Shown: positions 7,778-15,131 of the stretch, piece by piece
Layout: each line of letters starts with the position of its first letter
How positions within the stretch are numbered: position 1 is the first letter of the stretch
NCBI GenBank assembly: GCA_964639275.1
Contig: CAZXCQ010000129.1
Span: 1-17,188 of the forward strand
Direction: 5' to 3'
Source of the DNA: CAZXCQ01 sp964639275
Lineage (GTDB): Bacteria; Desulfobacterota; DSM-4660; Desulfatiglandales; Desulfatiglandaceae
DNA: 17,188 nucleotides
Program-made: the position numbers and the translations under genes
Notes under the pieces: model-generated
Database searches by the model: none
The model's input: only the letters and a program-made list of their open reading frames with translations
Told to the model about the DNA's origin: nothing

Positions 7778-8656
7778 TCAGTCATCCTTCTCTTTGAAGT
7801 AACCGATAAAACCCTTGATAGAATTCGTTAAAAAGTATTTTTCCCTCTTCCGGGTATCCGGGTCCATTTTGCTTATCCCGCTCAGGTTTGGGTCCCTTTT
7901 TATCAGGGCATCCATACATCTCTCCAAGAGCCCCTGATCCCCCTTTCGTACCTCTAAATGGACTATTTCCTTCCACAGGATCAGTTGTTCACGAAATATC
8001 CCCAATAACCTGTGGGAGCTCTCTCCCTGATCAAAGTGCGCGTAGTATATGGGGAGATCTCCCAGCGAGAGCAGCCGATCAACGCTTCCCAGGAAGACCT
8101 CAAAAAAGAACCTCGGGGGCGTTGCCGGACGGAGATATTCGCTATCCCCCATAATCAGGTAGTTTCCCCCTGCCTCCCCCGCAAAGAGCCGGTCCCTGTA
8201 AAAAAAACTCAGGTGATGAACGGCGTGGCCAGGGGTCTCCAGTATCCTCAGGGCTTTGGGGTGGTTTTCCTTGTGTGAGATGAGCCTCTCTCTTGGGACG
8301 GGCTTGGGGGCGCCATAAGCCTCGGCAATCTCGCCAAGCACCTCTAAACTGCCGTTCCAGAGCCGCGAAGGGTCAACCATATGTTCCACGGCCTTGTCGT
8401 GGCATATGACTCTTGCCATGGGGTAGTGCGCCAGCAGATCGCCCAATCCCCCACAGTGATCAATATGGATGTGGGTCAGAAGGACATAGTCCACCCGGTC
8501 AAGCCCCAGGGCCTCCAAGGACTTAATCAGTCGACCGGCCGTGTTTGCAGGCCCCACGTCAACAACGATGTTGAGATCATCCTGACAGACCCAGGAGACA
8601 AAAAAAGAGTCAAATCCCGCCATATCCTGTTTGATTTCAACAGATCTTATATCCAT
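7778..8656 (-). CDS. Metallo-beta-lactamase-fold hydrolase
   Basis: A 292-residue cytosolic protein of the MBL superfamily. The core metal motif HIHIDH is at 62-67 (His62, His64, Asp66, His67), with a third-site His144 in TPGHAVHH and a C-terminal His207 in YAHFD. The position that is normally Asp in AGDA reads AGEAGG, placing Glu161 where the bridging metal ligand usually lies. The substrate cannot be told from sequence; thioester, lactone or oxygenase chemistry is possible in this fold. Two starts compete: TTG at 8662 and ATG at 8656. I use the ATG because an AGG lies seven bases upstream, but TTG with TAAGGA at five bases is also plausible. It sits 14 bases after rpe and nine before fur-feoA, so all three are probably co-transcribed. 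Confidence 0.85.
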   Translation of the reverse strand: MDIRSVEIKQDMAGFDSFFVSWVCQDDLNIVVDVGPANTAGRLIKSLEALGLDRVDYVLLTHIHIDHCGGLGDLLAHYPMARVICHDKAVEHMVDPSRLWNGSLEVLGEIAEAYGAPKPVPRERLISHKENHPKALRILETPGHAVHHLSFFYRDRLFAGEAGGNYLIMGDSEYLRPATPPRFFFEVFLGSVDRLLSLGDLPIYYAHFDQGESSHRLLGIFREQLILWKEIVHLEVRKGDQGLLERCMDALIKRDPNLSGISKMDPDTRKREKYFLTNSIKGFIGYFKEKDD

Positions 8657-8670
8657 GTCCAAGCCTATCC

Positions 8671-9339
8671 TTAACTCTCCCCATGCCCTTTGATCGCGTC
8701 CCTCATCAGATGGATGGTCTTTTTGTAATCTTCGCTATAAAAAATGGCAGAGCCCGCAACAAAGACACTGGCACCGGCCCTTGCCACACTGCCGATGATG
8801 TCCGGGTTGATCCCCCCGTCAACCTCTATCTCCGCACCCAGACCCCTCCTGTCGATCTCTTTCTTTAGTCTCTTTATCTTGGGAATGACCTCCGGGATAA
8901 ACTCCTGGGCCTCAAAACCGGGATTGACCGTCATCAGCAGCACCATGTCCAGGTCATCAAGGATATATTCCAACACGTCGAGCGGGGTGGCCGGATTTAG
9001 TGCGAGACCGGATCTCATCCCTTTGCCCCTGATGTGTTGAACCGTCCTGTGAATATGATGGAGGGTCTCGGCATGGACCGTCAGGATGCTTGCGCCTGCC
9101 TTTGCAAAATCATCAACAAACGGATCCGGATTGGAAATCATGAGATGGACATCGAGAGGCAATCCTGTGACGCGGCGAACTGCCTTTACGATCATGGGGC
9201 CGATTGTAATATTGGGGACAAACTGCCCATCCATCACGTCTATGTGGATATAGTCGGCCCCGGCCCTTTCCACCTCTCTGATTTCCTCACCCAGTCGGGT
9301 AAAATCCGCCGAGAGGATTGAGGGGGCTATCTTTCCCAT
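8671..9339 (-). CDS. rpe: Ribulose-phosphate 3-epimerase
   Basis: Rpe interconverts D-ribulose 5-phosphate and D-xylulose 5-phosphate in the pentose phosphate or Calvin-type pathways, in the cytosol. The 222-residue product has the standard TIM-barrel length and signatures: APSILSADF at 5-13, HIDVMDGQFVPN with the metal/catalytic Asp, DVHLMI, MTVNPGF, and EVDGGIN containing the second catalytic Asp. The ATG has a textbook AGGAGG at 9345-9350 (reverse strand), five bases upstream. It begins 140 bases downstream of rsmB, the largest gap within this strand's run, and leads directly into the hydrolase and fur-feoA genes, so it may start its own transcript, although I could not identify a promoter. 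Confidence 0.97.
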   Translation of the reverse strand: MGKIAPSILSADFTRLGEEIREVERAGADYIHIDVMDGQFVPNITIGPMIVKAVRRVTGLPLDVHLMISNPDPFVDDFAKAGASILTVHAETLHHIHRTVQHIRGKGMRSGLALNPATPLDVLEYILDDLDMVLLMTVNPGFEAQEFIPEVIPKIKRLKKEIDRRGLGAEIEVDGGINPDIIGSVARAGASVFVAGSAIFYSEDYKKTIHLMRDAIKGHGES

Positions 9340-9434
9340 AGGTTCCTCCTTGGAATATTTCCAGCCGTTTACACGTTCAGCGCTCAGGGATATCTTTCCC
9401 CACCCAGAACTTATGAATCAATGATCCAGGGAAT

Positions 9435-9452
9435 GGCCGACCCGGGTCGGCC
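9435..9452. repeat. Perfect 18-base palindrome between rsmB and rpe
   Basis: Bases 9435-9452 (GGCCGACCCGGGTCGGCC) equal their own reverse complement and can form a seven-pair stem with a four-base loop in RNA from either strand. No U-run follows on the reverse strand, so it is not a canonical intrinsic terminator; a protein-binding site or an RNA-stabilising hairpin are alternatives. Confidence 0.6.
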
Positions 9453-9460
9453 CCATCGCT

Positions 9461-9479
9461 GCCACAAAAACCCTGTGGC
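9461..9479 (-). terminator. Hairpin directly after the rsmB stop
   Basis: GCCACA at 9461-9466 pairs perfectly with TGTGGC at 9474-9479 around a seven-base loop, and abuts the rsmB stop codon at 9480-9482. On the reverse strand the five-T stretch lies in the loop, not after the stem, so terminator activity is uncertain. With the palindrome at 9435-9452 it forms a tandem hairpin pair at the end of the rsmB message. Confidence 0.35.
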
Positions 9480-10835
9480 TCAAGGGGTACCCTTTTTGGT
9501 GAACAAGGCCCCAAAAAAACCCTCCATACCGTGAATATAGGGAAAGGTTCTGAAAAAACCCTGATCATCTATCAGATCCGCTCCCCATGCGGGCACAAGA
9601 TCGTTCAGGTCCTCTAAGGCCATCCGGCTATTCTCTTTCAAAAAATCACCGACCACCCCTTCATTTTCCTCCCTTGAGATGGTGCAGGTGACATACAGCA
9701 TCCTGCCCCCCTTCTTGAGGAGGTCTACGGCCTGATTCAGGATGCTTTTCTGCAACTTCGCCAGCCTCTTGATATCACTTTCTTCCCTGACCCACTTTCC
9801 GTCTGGATGCCTGGAAATAATGCCCAGGCCGGAGCAAGGCCCATCAATCAAGATCTTATCAAAGCGATGGCGAAAAAGATTAGAAAGGCCACTGCCGGCA
9901 TCCGAAACGACCGGTTCAATGGCGCCCATCCGGAGACGCCCAAGATTCTCGGAAAGCCTTAGCAGTCTCGGATGGTTCATGTCAAGGGCGACGATCCGGG
10001 CCTGACACCCCGTGAGTTGCGCCATATGGGTAGACTTCCCTCCCAGCCCGGCGCATAGATCGAGGATAACTTCACCCGGACGAGGTTGGAGCAGGTGCGA
10101 AGCGATCTGTGCTGCCTCTCCCTGGACCTGAAACAGACCCTCTTGAAAACACTTCAATCGGCTGACAGGTCCCTTTAGCCCCTTAATCCCAATCCCCTCG
10201 GGTGAGTAGGCGGTCGGAGTTCCCGTGACCCCCTCCTCTCCAAGAAACGCGATGAGCCCTATCCTGTCAATCCTTTGGGTGTTTGTCCTGACGACCAGCG
10301 GGGGAGTCCCGTTTCCGGCCTCCAGGAGACGTTCTGCCGAATCAATCCCCAGTTCCCTGATCCACTTTTCCACCAGCCACAAGGGATACGAGTAATACAC
10401 AGAAAGGTAGCCCGCCGGATCGGTCTCCCGCGGGGGAAAACAAACCCGGTCTTTTTGCCGGCAGATATTTCTCAGGATCCCGTTAACAGAACCTGCCACA
10501 TGTCTGGCCCCAATGGTCTTTGCCTGTTTCACTGCCTCATTCACAGCAGCCGAGTCTGGCACCCGGTCCATAAAGAATATCTGATAGACGCCAGTGCGGA
10601 GGATATTGAGGACAGAGGGGTCAATCTTATTGAAGGAGAACCGGAGGCCCTTTTTGATGATCCAGTCGAGCCGAAGTCGCCACCGGAGGACTCCCTGTAC
10701 CAGATGAACTGCAAAGGCGCGATCCCGCTCGTCAAGATTGGATTCCTGATCGAGGACACGTTCCATCAAACGATCTGAAGAACCGGGGTTAAGATCCAGC
10801 CTGTTGAGCACCTTTAGTGCCACGTCCCTCGGCAT
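9480..10835 (-). CDS. rsmB: 16S rRNA (cytosine(967)-C(5))-methyltransferase RsmB
   Basis: RsmB (Sun/Fmu) methylates C967 of 16S rRNA using S-adenosylmethionine. The 451-residue protein has an N-terminal NusB-like RNA-binding domain (about 1-130) and a C-terminal Rossmann methyltransferase domain. Motifs include DLCAGLGGKST near 260-270 for AdoMet, IDGPCSGLG near 331-339 with one catalytic cysteine, and YVTCTISREENE near 382-393 with the other. The start is GTG at 10838 or the adjacent ATG at 10835; I use the ATG. No convincing ribosome site precedes either. The start lies inside the end of the DUF116 gene, an overlap of about 47 bases, so expression may depend on coupling to the upstream gene. 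Two hairpins follow the stop. Confidence 0.95.
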   Translation of the reverse strand: MPRDVALKVLNRLDLNPGSSDRLMERVLDQESNLDERDRAFAVHLVQGVLRWRLRLDWIIKKGLRFSFNKIDPSVLNILRTGVYQIFFMDRVPDSAAVNEAVKQAKTIGARHVAGSVNGILRNICRQKDRVCFPPRETDPAGYLSVYYSYPLWLVEKWIRELGIDSAERLLEAGNGTPPLVVRTNTQRIDRIGLIAFLGEEGVTGTPTAYSPEGIGIKGLKGPVSRLKCFQEGLFQVQGEAAQIASHLLQPRPGEVILDLCAGLGGKSTHMAQLTGCQARIVALDMNHPRLLRLSENLGRLRMGAIEPVVSDAGSGLSNLFRHRFDKILIDGPCSGLGIISRHPDGKWVREESDIKRLAKLQKSILNQAVDLLKKGGRMLYVTCTISREENEGVVGDFLKENSRMALEDLNDLVPAWGADLIDDQGFFRTFPYIHGMEGFFGALFTKKGTP

Positions 10836-11661
10836 CACCGGCGATATTTCCCAAAAAGGTAATCATTCCCTGTTCCACGAGTTCCAGATTCACATCCGTA
10901 TCATAACAGGGGCCAAAGGGCCTGTTGTTCAGAATGCCAAAGACAGGGATAGGATAGCTGTCCTGAATCCCGCTTGTGAGGTCCCGTTCGCAGGCCACCG
11001 CAATAATGACCTTTGGCTTTTTCTCCACCACGATCCTCCTGGCCAGGGTACCACCGGTGGCCACAGAGACAGGGACATGGTACTTCTCTGACAGGGCCAC
11101 CAGATCCTTTATCTTGCACCTGCCACACGCCTTACAGTTCTCCACGCTACCGGTGATTCGCACCGTGCACTCGTGGTTCTGAAGACAGTGCGGCAGGAGG
11201 ATGAGCAATTTCTCTGGTCTCACCCTCTTGGCCTCGGCAAGGACAAGCCTGTTATTGATGGCCACAAAGGATCTGCGGGTCTCTTCCTTGCTGATCCCGA
11301 AACACCTGCCCACAACCACGAGCAGGGGGAACAGGATGCGGATAACCACACCCCGGATCCTGCGGTTAAAAAAGAGATTCTTCCCCCGGATGATAGTAAA
11401 TACGAGGGTCAAGGCACCCCCCAGGCCAAAGAGGACCAACCCCGCAAACACAACTGCCAGGATCAGGGGAAGGCTCTCGTGAATAGTGGCCAGGCCCACA
11501 TAGGGGACCCACCAGAGCAAGAAGGCCAGCCCCACCAGGACAACGCAGGAAACCAACAGGAGAAAGATAAAAATCCTCTTCTGGGGGTGCTGTGAATCCT
11601 CAAGCTCGCCCTTCTCTGTGGTTACAACTGCTTGCTGCGCCCTCACGGCCAATTCTTTCAT
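10789..11661 (-). CDS. DUF116 family membrane protein with conserved cysteines
   Basis: A 290-residue protein of the DUF116 family, which has no assigned function. Two hydrophobic stretches (about 30-53 and 63-91) anchor it in the inner membrane. The soluble remainder carries conserved cysteines at C159, C165, C176, C179, C182, C224 and C252, including the LPHCLQ, CKACGRC and ACERDL motifs typical of the family. This arrangement suggests metal or Fe-S binding, but that is inference. The start at 11661 is chosen because its ATG sits one base after the fmt stop codon; an upstream in-frame ATG at 11721 would lie inside fmt and add 20 unconserved-looking residues. The 3' end overlaps rsmB. Placement between fmt and rsmB recalls an arrangement I believe recurs in Deltaproteobacteria, suggesting a translation link. 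Confidence 0.88.
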   Translation of the reverse strand: MKELAVRAQQAVVTTEKGELEDSQHPQKRIFIFLLLVSCVVLVGLAFLLWWVPYVGLATIHESLPLILAVVFAGLVLFGLGGALTLVFTIIRGKNLFFNRRIRGVVIRILFPLLVVVGRCFGISKEETRRSFVAINNRLVLAEAKRVRPEKLLILLPHCLQNHECTVRITGSVENCKACGRCKIKDLVALSEKYHVPVSVATGGTLARRIVVEKKPKVIIAVACERDLTSGIQDSYPIPVFGILNNRPFGPCYDTDVNLELVEQGMITFLGNIAGDAEGRGTKGAQQAGS

Positions 11662-11662
11662 C

Positions 11663-12643
11663 TCATCTGCCCAATACGGTCCCCTCCTCCAGGGGAAAGC
11701 CCCGGAGAAAGTCGCCAGCAACCAGTCTCTTTTTGCCTGGCATCTGGAGTTCCCTGATCTCTAAGACGCCTCTGGCGGTTTCCACCTCAAGCGCCTCTTC
11801 TGTCTGCCTTGACACCCTTCCCGGTACCGTGTCGAGACGTTCTTTGTCAATGACCCTCGCGGAAAAGAGCTTGACCTCCTTTCCCTCAAGGGTGGTGAGT
11901 GCGCCGGGCCATGGATCCAGTGCCCTGATGAGCGCCGATACATTATGAGCCGGTTGGTCCCAGTTCACAAAGCATATCTCCCTTTTAATCTTGGGGGCAT
12001 ATGAAGCCCTTGCATTGTCCTGTGGCGTCTCCTTCAACCGGCCTTCTTCTAATCCCTTGAGGGTTTTTAATAAAAAGCCTCCCGACTGCCCCGAAAGTCT
12101 TTCAAAAAGCCCGCCCGCGGTTTCATCCTTGCCAATCACCACTTCTTCCTGAAAAAGTATGGGCCCGGTGTCAAGCCCTTTGTCCATCCGCATCGCGGTC
12201 AATCCGGTCTTTGATTCATTATTGAGAATGGCCCATTGGATGGGAGCGGCCCCACGGTATTTGGGCAGGAGGGAGGCATGGATATTTATGGCCCCCCAGC
12301 GCGGGATATCCAAAAGCTCATCTCTCAGGATCTGGCCAAATGCCACAACAATCAACAGATCGGGGCCTTTGCGGCGGACCACCTCACAGAACTGCCGGTC
12401 CGATGCCTTTTCGGGCTGAAGAACCTCAAGCCGGTATTCGATGGCAACCCTCTTGACCGGCGAAGCAGCCACCTTTCTGCCCCTCCCTCTGGGCCTGTCA
12501 GGCTGTGTCACCACTGCCAGGACATTATGCCCATTTTCGATCAGACCCCTCAGGGGGGGGACTGCAAAATCAGGGGTGCCCATAAAAATGATCCTGGGCC
12601 GTTGTGGAAACCTCTCCCTGTTTGTGTTATCCGCGGATGTCAT
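11663..12643 (-). CDS. fmt: Methionyl-tRNA formyltransferase
   Basis: Fmt transfers a formyl group from 10-formyl-tetrahydrofolate to Met-tRNA(fMet), making the initiator for protein synthesis. The 326-residue product has the N-terminal formyltransferase fold with FMGTPDFAVP near 20-29, and the catalytic triad visible as Asn120 and His122 (NIHASLLPKYRGAAP) and Asp158 in GLDTG. The C-terminal OB-fold tRNA-binding domain spans about 220-326. The ATG at 12643 is preferred over TTG at 12652; AGAGGGG lies further upstream and neither spacing is ideal. The stretch with the cofactor-site PPL codons contains a run of eight C. It follows def by 36 bases and its stop almost touches the DUF116 start, consistent with one operon. 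Confidence 0.97.
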   Translation of the reverse strand: MTSADNTNRERFPQRPRIIFMGTPDFAVPPLRGLIENGHNVLAVVTQPDRPRGRGRKVAASPVKRVAIEYRLEVLQPEKASDRQFCEVVRRKGPDLLIVVAFGQILRDELLDIPRWGAINIHASLLPKYRGAAPIQWAILNNESKTGLTAMRMDKGLDTGPILFQEEVVIGKDETAGGLFERLSGQSGGFLLKTLKGLEEGRLKETPQDNARASYAPKIKREICFVNWDQPAHNVSALIRALDPWPGALTTLEGKEVKLFSARVIDKERLDTVPGRVSRQTEEALEVETARGVLEIRELQMPGKKRLVAGDFLRGFPLEEGTVLGR

Positions 12644-12679
12644 AAGACTCAAATGGTGTCGATCATCCCCTCTTATCCC

Positions 12680-13180
12680 CTACCTTGCCTTCAGGGTCTT
12701 TTTCAGCTTCTTTTTGTATAAGGCCCTCTTGAGGCTGCTGATATGATCAATAAAGAGAATACCGTTTAGATGATCAATCTCATGTTGCAGACAAATGGCC
12801 AGCAGGCCTTTGGCCTCTATGCTCAATGGGTTGCCGTGTCGATCCAGCCCGTTGACCATGGCCTGTGTCCGACGGACAACCTCTGCCGAGAAATCAACTA
12901 CGCTCAGGCATGCCTCTTCCCGGACGATTTCATCCCCGCCCAGGACAATTTCGGGGTTGATCAGCACACCTGGCCTTTTCCCTGCCTCGCCCGGTTCGAG
13001 ATCAAAGACAATCACCCGTCTTAGTTCCCCTACCTGGTTGGCCGCCAAACCGATCCCCGGTGCTGAATACATAATCTCGATCATGCCATCGATCAGCCTT
13101 TGTAGCTCGGCATCCACATGTTCTACCGGTTCGGCACGTGTCTTTAGAACCGGATCAGGATATGTTCGAATCTCCATCAT
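12680..13180 (-). CDS. def: Peptide deformylase
   Basis: Def removes the N-formyl group from nascent polypeptides and is a cytosolic Fe2+/Zn2+ metalloenzyme. The 166-residue protein has all three family motifs: GIGLAANQ at 42-49, EACLS with metal ligand C91, and QHEIDHL at 132-138 with His133, His137 and catalytic Glu134. The second motif has Ala where the textbook form (EGCLS) has Gly. Two consecutive ATG codons (13180 and 13177) offer starts; no strong ribosome site is visible upstream of either. It is the first gene of the reverse-strand run and pairs functionally with fmt, 36 bases downstream. Promoter-like sequences lie 98 to 142 bases upstream. Confidence 0.97.
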   Translation of the reverse strand: MMEIRTYPDPVLKTRAEPVEHVDAELQRLIDGMIEIMYSAPGIGLAANQVGELRRVIVFDLEPGEAGKRPGVLINPEIVLGGDEIVREEACLSVVDFSAEVVRRTQAMVNGLDRHGNPLSIEAKGLLAICLQHEIDHLNGILFIDHISSLKRALYKKKLKKTLKAR

Positions 13181-13277
13181 GAAATCAACCGTTGAAGCGC
13201 GTCACCCCGCCTCTTTGACCCAGGTATCAATCTAGCTTTTTACAAAATCGGCACTTGGAGAGACCTGACTTGCCTCA

Positions 13278-13322
13278 ATACTAAACACTTTCCCTAAATA
13301 AATCAAGCAAAGGGTCTGACAA
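13278..13322 (-). promoter_or_regulatory. Overlapping sigma70-like promoter candidates for the def operon
   Basis: On the reverse strand TTGATT (13306-13301) and TAGTAT (13283-13278) are separated by 17 bases, each matching four of six consensus positions. An overlapping pair, TTGTCA (13322-13317) and TATTTA (13300-13295) with a 16-base spacer, matches five and four. Either would give a leader of roughly 90-110 bases before def. The sequence is AT-rich relative to its surroundings, which supports a promoter region, but I cannot choose between them. Confidence 0.45.
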
Positions 13323-13358
13323 ATCCTCCTTGACTTTTCCCTGTCATAAACCTATTCA

Positions 13359-13955
13359 ATGGCCATTATGAAGAGAAACACGCAATTTTTGTTTGAAGTG
13401 GGGATGTTAAAAAGGACGCCCCGGACAGGTTACCAGTTTCTGGGCTCTGGAGGCGAATCGGTGGCGGATCATTCCTTCCGCACAGCCATAATCGGATATG
13501 TGCTCGCCTCTCAGCAACCCGACGCAGACCTCAACAAGGTCATCTTGATGTGCCTTTTCCACGATCTTCCGGAGGCCAGGACCGGAGACCATAATTATGT
13601 AAACAAGAGATACGTAAAGGCGGATGAGGAAAGGGCTGTTCGTGATCAGGTCAGAGGGCTCCCATTCGGCAAGGAAATAATCGACCTTTCCCGGGAATTT
13701 AACACCAATGACACCCTGGAGGCCTCTCTCGCAAGGGACGCGGACCAGCTTGATCTGATCCTGGAACTCAAGGAGCAGCTGGACCTGGGCAATCCCAATG
13801 CAAGAGACTGGCTATCCTTTGCCGTCAAAAGGCTCATTACAGAGGGTGCCAAGGCACTGGCACAGGAAATCCTTGCAACCGATCGGTCAGACTGGTGGTT
13901 TGACAAGAAGACAGACTGGTGGGTCAACGGCCCCAACATCCACGCTGGCAGATAA
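13359..13955 (+). CDS. HD-domain phosphohydrolase (YfbR/HDDC2-like)
   Basis: A 198-residue HD-superfamily protein resembling the YfbR/HDDC2 group, whose members are 5'-deoxynucleotidases. Numbered from the second Met (13368), the metal ligands are His35 in ESVADHS, the His65-Asp66 pair in CLFHDLPE, and a later Asp in ARDADQLD. The conserved stretch begins at FLFEVGML, only seven residues after the second Met. Starts at 13359 and 13368 are both possible and neither has a Shine-Dalgarno-like sequence; I give the longer form. A weak promoter pattern (TTGACT at 13330-13335, TATTCA at 13353-13358) would place transcription start just before the second ATG, implying a leaderless or nearly leaderless message. 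The gene is divergent from def and separated by 228 bases from the J-domain gene. The substrate is inferred only from family. Confidence 0.82.
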   Translation: MAIMKRNTQFLFEVGMLKRTPRTGYQFLGSGGESVADHSFRTAIIGYVLASQQPDADLNKVILMCLFHDLPEARTGDHNYVNKRYVKADEERAVRDQVRGLPFGKEIIDLSREFNTNDTLEASLARDADQLDLILELKEQLDLGNPNARDWLSFAVKRLITEGAKALAQEILATDRSDWWFDKKTDWWVNGPNIHAGR

Positions 13956-13995
13956 TCACCTCAAGGGTAAGACTTTAGCCGTTTGAAACCCGGGC

Positions 13996-14019
13996 AATGG
14001 GGATTCCGGAACCCCCATT
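13996..14019 (+). terminator. Inverted repeat after the HD-domain gene
   Basis: AATGGGG (13996-14002) pairs with CCCCATT (14013-14019), and the interior TTCCGGAA (14004-14011) is itself palindromic, giving a long hairpin with one mismatch. It lies 41 bases after the HD gene stop. No continuous U-run follows, so it is a hairpin of uncertain terminator strength. The rest of the 228-base gap up to the J-domain gene holds no reading frame or RNA gene that I recognise. Confidence 0.4.
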
Positions 14020-14183
14020 CCCCTGTCTCAATTCTAATTCTGAAGAAAGCCAAATTGTAACCCGGAAGGCAAAATGACGCCTTGCCGATGACCTTGACTT
14101 CTCTCTGGGTGTGATTAATGTTTTAGTTGGTTGTTGTTTTTCCCACCCCATTCTGGGTACGAGAGCAAAAGGCCAGGAGAGTT

Positions 14184-15110
14184 ATGCCAGGCAAAGACTA
14201 TTATAAGACCCTGGGGGTTTCAAAATCGGCCTCTCCTGAGGAAATCAAGAAGTCTTACCGCAGGCTCGCCTTGAGATACCACCCTGACCGCAACAAGGGA
14301 GACAAATCAGCCGAAGCCAAGTTCAAGGAAATCAGTGAGGCCTACGCTGTCCTCAGCGATCCACAGAAGAAAGAACAGTATGACATGTTCGGTGCCGAGG
14401 GCTTCCAGAGCCGGTTCTCGCAGGAGGACATTTTCAGGGGCTTTGACCTGGGGAGCATCTTTAGGGAATTCGGCTTCGGCGGCGGAGGAAGGGATCAGGG
14501 GACCTTCCACGACATATTCGGAGGAATGGGGGGTTCAGGCCAGAATTTTTTTGGTGGCAGGGGGTTTCAGGGTCAAAATCGAGCTGCAAAAGGCCAGGAC
14601 CTGATATATGAACTTCCCATGACCCTGGAAGAATTGTGTGTGACCACGACCAAGGTCATCGCCTATCAGTTGGACGGGCGCCAGGAAAAGGTCTCTGTCA
14701 AGGTGCCCGCCGGAATCGGTGTGGGGCAGAAGTTGAGACTCCGGGGGAAGGGCGAGGCGGGGATGTATGGAGGCCCCCGGGGGGATCTATACATAAAGAT
14801 CAGGGTTCTTGACCATCCCCTCTTCAGAAGGGAAAACGCCGATCTCCATCTCAAACAGCAGATCAGGTTTTCCCAGGCCGTGCTTGGCGCGGAAATTGAG
14901 GTACCCACCATCGACCAGAAACGACTAAAATTGAGGATCCCGCCCGGTTGTCAAAACAACGCCAGGTTCAGATTAAAGGGTTATGGTCTGCCTCATTCCA
15001 ATGGAAACAAAAGGGGAGATGCCTTTGTTGAAATTGGAATTGCAGTCCCCAAAAAAACGACAAGAGAACAAGAGGCGATCGTAAGATCACTGGTAGATGC
15101 CGGACTATGA
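14184..15110 (+). CDS. Type II J-domain co-chaperone (DnaJ/CbpA-like)
   Basis: A 308-residue Hsp40 that stimulates DnaK ATPase activity and delivers client proteins. The J domain spans about 5-70 with HPD at 33-35. A Gly/Phe-rich linker covers about 71-132, and the two C-terminal substrate-binding beta-domains run from about 136 to 300. The CxxCxGxG zinc-finger repeats of DnaJ proper are absent, which makes it a type II (CbpA-like) protein rather than DnaJ itself. The start at 14184 is chosen because the family begins a few residues before DYYKTLGV and AGGAGA lies three to four bases upstream; the frame opens earlier but without homology. No CIRCE element is visible. The PP-loop gene begins 21 bases after the stop, so the two are probably co-transcribed. 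Confidence 0.92.
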   Translation: MPGKDYYKTLGVSKSASPEEIKKSYRRLALRYHPDRNKGDKSAEAKFKEISEAYAVLSDPQKKEQYDMFGAEGFQSRFSQEDIFRGFDLGSIFREFGFGGGGRDQGTFHDIFGGMGGSGQNFFGGRGFQGQNRAAKGQDLIYELPMTLEELCVTTTKVIAYQLDGRQEKVSVKVPAGIGVGQKLRLRGKGEAGMYGGPRGDLYIKIRVLDHPLFRRENADLHLKQQIRFSQAVLGAEIEVPTIDQKRLKLRIPPGCQNNARFRLKGYGLPHSNGNKRGDAFVEIGIAVPKKTTREQEAIVRSLVDAGL

Positions 15111-15131
15111 GGGGAAAATCAAAGGCATGAT

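Noticed and set aside
13956..14183. CIRCE element or small gene before the J-domain gene
   Set aside because: No TTAGCACTC/GAGTGCTAA pair is present, and ATG-initiated frames there end after a few codons.
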